Shown here: positions 3,080 to 5,846 of the stretch, one piece after another
Layout: each line of letters opens with the position of its first letter
Position numbering within the stretch: position 1 is the stretch's first letter
Source of the DNA: JACVRW01 sp035645115
GTDB taxonomy: Bacteria > Actinomycetota > Thermoleophilia > Solirubrobacterales > Thermoleophilaceae
Length of the DNA stretch: 5,846 bases
Reading direction: 5' to 3'
Assembly: GCA_035645115.1 (NCBI GenBank)
Contig: DASQNF010000151.1
Span: 1 to 5,846, forward strand
Program-made: the position numbers and the translations under genes
The notes under the pieces: model-generated
Seen by the model: only the letters and a program-made list of their open reading frames with translations
Told to the model about the DNA's origin: nothing
Database searches by the model: none

Positions 3080-5635
3080 GTGGCTGACAGAAGCTCCGTG
3101 GCCGATGCCTCGCCGGTTTCCGGCGAAGACCTGAAGCGCGCCGAAGAGTTCGCGCGCGAGCCCTTCCTGCTCGAAGGCGAGACGCCCGATCTCGCGCTTG
3201 CCGCCGGCAGCGCCCGACGCGCTGCGCTCGACGACGCCCTGGCCGAGCTCGCCGCCGGCCGGGAGGAGCCCTCGATCGAGTGGCGACGGCGCTACTCGCT
3301 GATGATGGGGCTCGAGCGCCTGCTCGCGGACGAGGAGCCGCACCTGGTGGACGGCACGACGCTGTCGGCGCACCAGGTCGACGTCCTCTCCGGAACGCTG
3401 ATAGCGCTGACCTCGGAGCTCCAGGTGTCACGCAACGGGCGTCGCACCGCGGCGGGCGAGGAGCTCCACTCCGGCGAGGTCGAGATCGAGGGCGACGAGC
3501 TGATCGAGGAGGAGCCGCTCGACTGGGATCCGGCCGAGGAGGCCGAGGAGGAGGCGGCCGCCGACGCCCTCGACGTCGACGAGGATCCCGGCGCCGCGCG
3601 CCGCTTCTGGTTCGAGCACGCCACCGGCGCCGGCAAGACCGTCGCGGCCCTCGGCTTCGTCGAGGCGTCGCGCACGGGCGGCATCCTGATCCTCACCCAC
3701 CGCCGCAACCTCGTCGACCAGTTCCTCGGCGAGCTGCGCGACCGCGGCTACAAGGATCGCATCGCCCCGGCGCTGCTCGCCGGCGGTGACGGCGAGCCGC
3801 CTGCCGGCGGCCCGGTGACGGTGGAGACCTACCAGTGGTTCGTGCGCAACGCCGGCAAGGTCTCGGACGCCTACACGATCGTCATCTGCGACGAGGCCCA
3901 CACCGCGCTCGGCGAGAAGACGAGCGCGGCCATCCGCCAGTGGGTGGGCCCGGTGTTCGTGGGGATGACCGCCACCGGCGCGCTGATCGCACGTCACGTC
4001 ACGGACCTCTTCCCCACGCAGACATCGCGCTTCGACCTCGCGCAGGCGGCGCGCCGCGGTGTGATCTCGCCGCTGCGCTGCGTACGCATTCCGCCGGGCG
4101 TGGGGGTGCGATCGATCGCCAACGTGCCGCTGCGCCGCGGCGAGGTCGACCAGGACTTCGACCAAGAGGAGCTGGCCGCGCTGCTCGACCAGGCCCCGTT
4201 CAACCTGGCGGTGGCTGACCTCTACAAGACGCGCTTCCGGGACCTCCCCGGAGTGGTCTACTCCGCCGGCGTGCGGCACGCGCACCACGTGGCCGAGGCG
4301 TTCCGCGACGCGGGCATGAAGGCCAAGGCCGTATCGGGAGAGACGCCCAAGCGCGAGCTCGCGCGGGTGCTCGCCGCCTACGAGCGCGGCGAGGTCGACG
4401 TGCTCGTGAACGCGCAGTTGCTCGCCGAGGGCTGGAACTCGCCGCGCGCCACTGTCTGCATGCACCTCGCGCCGACGGCTTCGAAGCGGATCTACCAGCA
4501 GCGCGTGGGTCGCGTGACCCGCCGCACCCCCGGCAAGGAGGCGGGAATCGTCGTGGACTTCGTCCACCCCGCCACCCCGAACGACGACCCCGTCGTGACC
4601 CTGCACTCGTTGCTCGACAGGGACGTCTACCGCGGGGGCGCGATCGTGGTCGGGCCAGTGCGCCGCGGACGCGGCCGGCGGCTGCGCGTGGAGCGTCGCG
4701 TGGTCCCGGTCACGGCTGACGAGGAGCGGCGCGCGCAGGTCTTCGAGCGCGAGCTCTGGCGGATGGCGGTTGAGCACCTCACCTGGGGCCAGCAGCAGGC
4801 CTGGGCGATGCTGGCCGGAGCGCGCGTGGCCTCGAACAACTGGCGGCGTGCTAAGGCGATGCTGCACTTCGACGAGACCGGCGAGCTGCGTAGGCAATTC
4901 CTCGTCACCTGCCTGCGCCGCAACCGCAACACCCAGCTGCGGCTGCGAGCGCTGGCGGAGGTGGGCAACCTGCGCGACCCGGAGGCGTTCGATGACGCGG
5001 TCGAGATCGTGGGCGGCTGGGCTCGCGACGAGCGCCGCGAGGGCGTGAAGGTGCTGCTGCAGTCGCTCACCGAGCGGCAGATTGGCCGGCGCGACCAGGC
5101 GGCGCGCTGGCTCTGGCATCTGGCCGAGTACTCGCGCGAGGTGCACGAGGAGTACGCCGTCCAGCGCTGGCCGGAGACCAAGCGGCTGCTCGGGCTGCTC
5201 GTGAACTCGGCGGGCGCCGCGCACGCTCGCAACGCGCGTCGGCTCGTGCAGGCGGCGCGCAAGCAGGATCGGCGCCTCAGCGCGGCGCTGCTGGCGGCCG
5301 CGCTGGCGCACACGCCGGAGGCGCAGCAGGTGCTCGATGGCGCGCGCATGCGCATGGCGCGCAAGCCGAGCGCGCTTGCCCGCGAGCTGTTGCGCAACTT
5401 CCCGAAGGGCAAGCGCCGCCGCGGCGGGCGCCGTCGCAAGAGGAAGGGCGGCGGAGGCGCCGAGGGAGCGCAGGAGGGAGCGGCCGCGGTTTCGTCGCAG
5501 GCACGGCCGCCGGAGGACGACTCGGTGGACGAACAGGGCGAAGACCTGGTCGAGCCCCGGGAGGACGACTCGGTCGACGCCCCGGAGGGGGAGCCCGTGG
5601 GCGCGCCCACGTCCGAAGAGCGCGACGCGGCGTGA
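3080..5635 (+). CDS. Superfamily 2 DEAH-box helicase with acidic insertion and charged C-terminal tail
   Basis: The 851-residue protein is a predicted ATP-dependent DNA (or RNA) translocase/helicase, distantly like the RadD/SSL2 group. In order: a helical N-terminus (about 10-116) with a possible Q-motif-like LSAHQVDVL (95-103); an acidic, probably disordered insertion (127-169); Walker A ATGAGKT (181-187, Lys186); motif Ia ILTHRRNLVDQF; motif II DEAH (271-274); motif III TAT (297-299); motif IV region VVYSAGVRHAHHVAEAF; motif V LAEGWNSP (448-455); motif VI QQRVGRVTRR (473-482) with arginine fingers. A basic linker (528-540) leads to a helical region (about 555-773) with a HEAT-like stretch at 615-645. 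The tail has a basic block (778-789: KRRRGGRRRKRK), a Gly run, then an acidic segment with EDDSVD twice. There are no clustered cysteines, so no zinc finger. It is a single-gene unit, divergent from the lipoprotein run and convergent with birA. A repair, recombination or RNA role is possible; none is shown. Confidence 0.93.
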   Translation: MADRSSVADASPVSGEDLKRAEEFAREPFLLEGETPDLALAAGSARRAALDDALAELAAGREEPSIEWRRRYSLMMGLERLLADEEPHLVDGTTLSAHQVDVLSGTLIALTSELQVSRNGRRTAAGEELHSGEVEIEGDELIEEEPLDWDPAEEAEEEAAADALDVDEDPGAARRFWFEHATGAGKTVAALGFVEASRTGGILILTHRRNLVDQFLGELRDRGYKDRIAPALLAGGDGEPPAGGPVTVETYQWFVRNAGKVSDAYTIVICDEAHTALGEKTSAAIRQWVGPVFVGMTATGALIARHVTDLFPTQTSRFDLAQAARRGVISPLRCVRIPPGVGVRSIANVPLRRGEVDQDFDQEELAALLDQAPFNLAVADLYKTRFRDLPGVVYSAGVRHAHHVAEAFRDAGMKAKAVSGETPKRELARVLAAYERGEVDVLVNAQLLAEGWNSPRATVCMHLAPTASKRIYQQRVGRVTRRTPGKEAGIVVDFVHPATPNDDPVVTLHSLLDRDVYRGGAIVVGPVRRGRGRRLRVERRVVPVTADEERRAQVFERELWRMAVEHLTWGQQQAWAMLAGARVASNNWRRAKAMLHFDETGELRRQFLVTCLRRNRNTQLRLRALAEVGNLRDPEAFDDAVEIVGGWARDERREGVKVLLQSLTERQIGRRDQAARWLWHLAEYSREVHEEYAVQRWPETKRLLGLLVNSAGAAHARNARRLVQAARKQDRRLSAALLAAALAHTPEAQQVLDGARMRMARKPSALARELLRNFPKGKRRRGGRRRKRKGGGGAEGAQEGAAAVSSQARPPEDDSVDEQGEDLVEPREDDSVDAPEGEPVGAPTSEERDAA
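3111..3125 (+). other. Perfect hairpin at the start of the helicase coding region
   Basis: CGCCGG (3111-3116), loop TTT, CCGGCG (3120-3125): a stable 6-bp GC stem covering codons 11-16, about 30 nt inside the gene. It could slow early translation or be simply a by-product of GC-rich codons. Confidence 0.3.
5512..5578 (+). repeat. Direct repeat coding for EDDSVD twice in the helicase tail
   Basis: A 19-bp unit at 5512-5530 recurs at 5560-5578 with one mismatch (the codon for Val is GTG in one, GTC in the other). The copies start 48 bp apart, i.e. 16 codons, and encode EDDSVD at residues 812-817 and 828-833 in the acidic tail. Both copies are in frame, consistent with an internal duplication that has since diverged in the spacer. 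Confidence 0.75.
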
Positions 5636-5668
5636 GCTCCGCCTGCGCCACGCCCCGCATCGCCACGG

Positions 5669-5846
5669 TCAGGGCAGCAGGTGCACCTCGCCGGCCTCCA
5701 GCACCACCCTCCCGTCCGCGGTCTCGACCACCAGGGCGCCGGAGTCGTCGATGCCTGCCGCCGTCCCGGCGCCGCCCGCCCGGCTTGCACCCTCGGCCGC
5801 CGGCGCGGCGCCCCACGTCACCGGCCGCCCGCGCAGGGCGTCGCGC
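5669..5846 (-). CDS. birA: Biotin-protein ligase BirA, C-terminal end (cut by window edge)
   Basis: The last 58 codons and the TGA stop (5671-5669) are present. The sequence runs RDALRGRPVTW, then GTAAGIDDSGALVVETADGR, then EAGEVHLLP at the very end. This is the classic biotin-protein ligase C-terminal domain (BPL_C), a small SH3-like barrel with the motif G-x-A-x-G-I-D-x-x-G-x-L and a terminal G-E-V-H-L. The enzyme activates biotin with ATP and attaches it to the carrier lysine of acetyl-CoA or related carboxylases in the cytoplasm. The catalytic domain with its GRGRxG-type loop, and any N-terminal DNA-binding domain, lie beyond the window, so a repressor role cannot be judged. The gene converges on the helicase gene with 33 nt between the two stops, and I see no clear terminator hairpin with a U-run in that gap. 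Confidence 0.88.
   Translation of the reverse strand, partial: RDALRGRPVTWGAAPAAEGASRAGGAGTAAGIDDSGALVVETADGRVVLEAGEVHLLP

Noticed and set aside
1830..3134. Open frame of about 434 codons on the plus strand across the GNAT and lipoprotein genes
   Set aside because: It runs through three minus-strand features and the intergenic region, lacks recognisable motifs and looks like the reverse-strand shadow of those genes.
3428..5311. Long open frame of about 627 codons on the minus strand, antisense to the helicase gene
   Set aside because: Its translation is rich in Arg, His, Leu and Ala without domain motifs, and it overlaps a gene with intact helicase motifs. Long antisense frames are expected in DNA with such high third-position GC.
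3080..5635. Anti-phage defence helicase in a defence island
   Set aside because: The neighbours are housekeeping-type genes (thiI, birA, galT-like) and no nuclease, methyltransferase, integrase or other defence partner is visible in the window.
5636..5668. Terminator between the convergent helicase and birA genes
   Set aside because: The 33-nt gap has no strong stem followed by a T-run on either strand.

Overview
The window is very GC-rich (mostly G or C at third codon positions) and holds seven genes at high density. Base composition, frequent GTG starts and protein flavour suggest a high-GC actinobacterium. A Thermoleophilia/Solirubrobacterales-like lineage is my guess from gene style; it cannot be proven from the window.

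Left part (1-2861, all minus strand, reading right to left): five genes form a tight run that looks like one operon. In transcription order they are a thioredoxin-fold (TlpA/ResA-like) lipoprotein (2861-2340), a GNAT acetyltransferase (2330-1908), a GalT-like HIT-superfamily nucleotidyltransferase (1911-922, apparently starting at CTG), an unrecognised acidic 195-residue protein (907-320), and the N-terminus of the tRNA 4-thiouridine synthase ThiI (298-1, cut by the window edge). Successive spacings are 9, -4, 14 and 21 nt. Their functions (extracytoplasmic thiol redox, acetylation, sugar-phosphate metabolism, tRNA thiolation) do not form an obvious single pathway.

Middle (2862-3079): a 218-nt divergent intergenic region carries the probable promoters of the operon and of the helicase gene. 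An 8-bp motif, TCCCTTAT, occurs once in each orientation, each copy reading toward its own gene, and there is a short perfect hairpin.

Right part (3080-5635, plus strand): an 851-residue superfamily 2 (DEAH-box) helicase. It has clear helicase motifs, an acidic insertion just before the Walker A motif, a helical C-terminal region with a HEAT-like stretch, and a tail made of a basic block followed by a repetitive acidic segment. It converges on the 3' end of a biotin-protein ligase gene (birA, 5846-5669, minus, cut by the window edge).

The most unusual points are the helicase architecture, the loss of three of the four predicted zinc ligands in the GalT-like protein, its apparent CTG start overlapping the GNAT stop, and the unknown protein before thiI. 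I see no mobile element, CRISPR array, tRNA or rRNA, and no clear defence or biosynthetic system.
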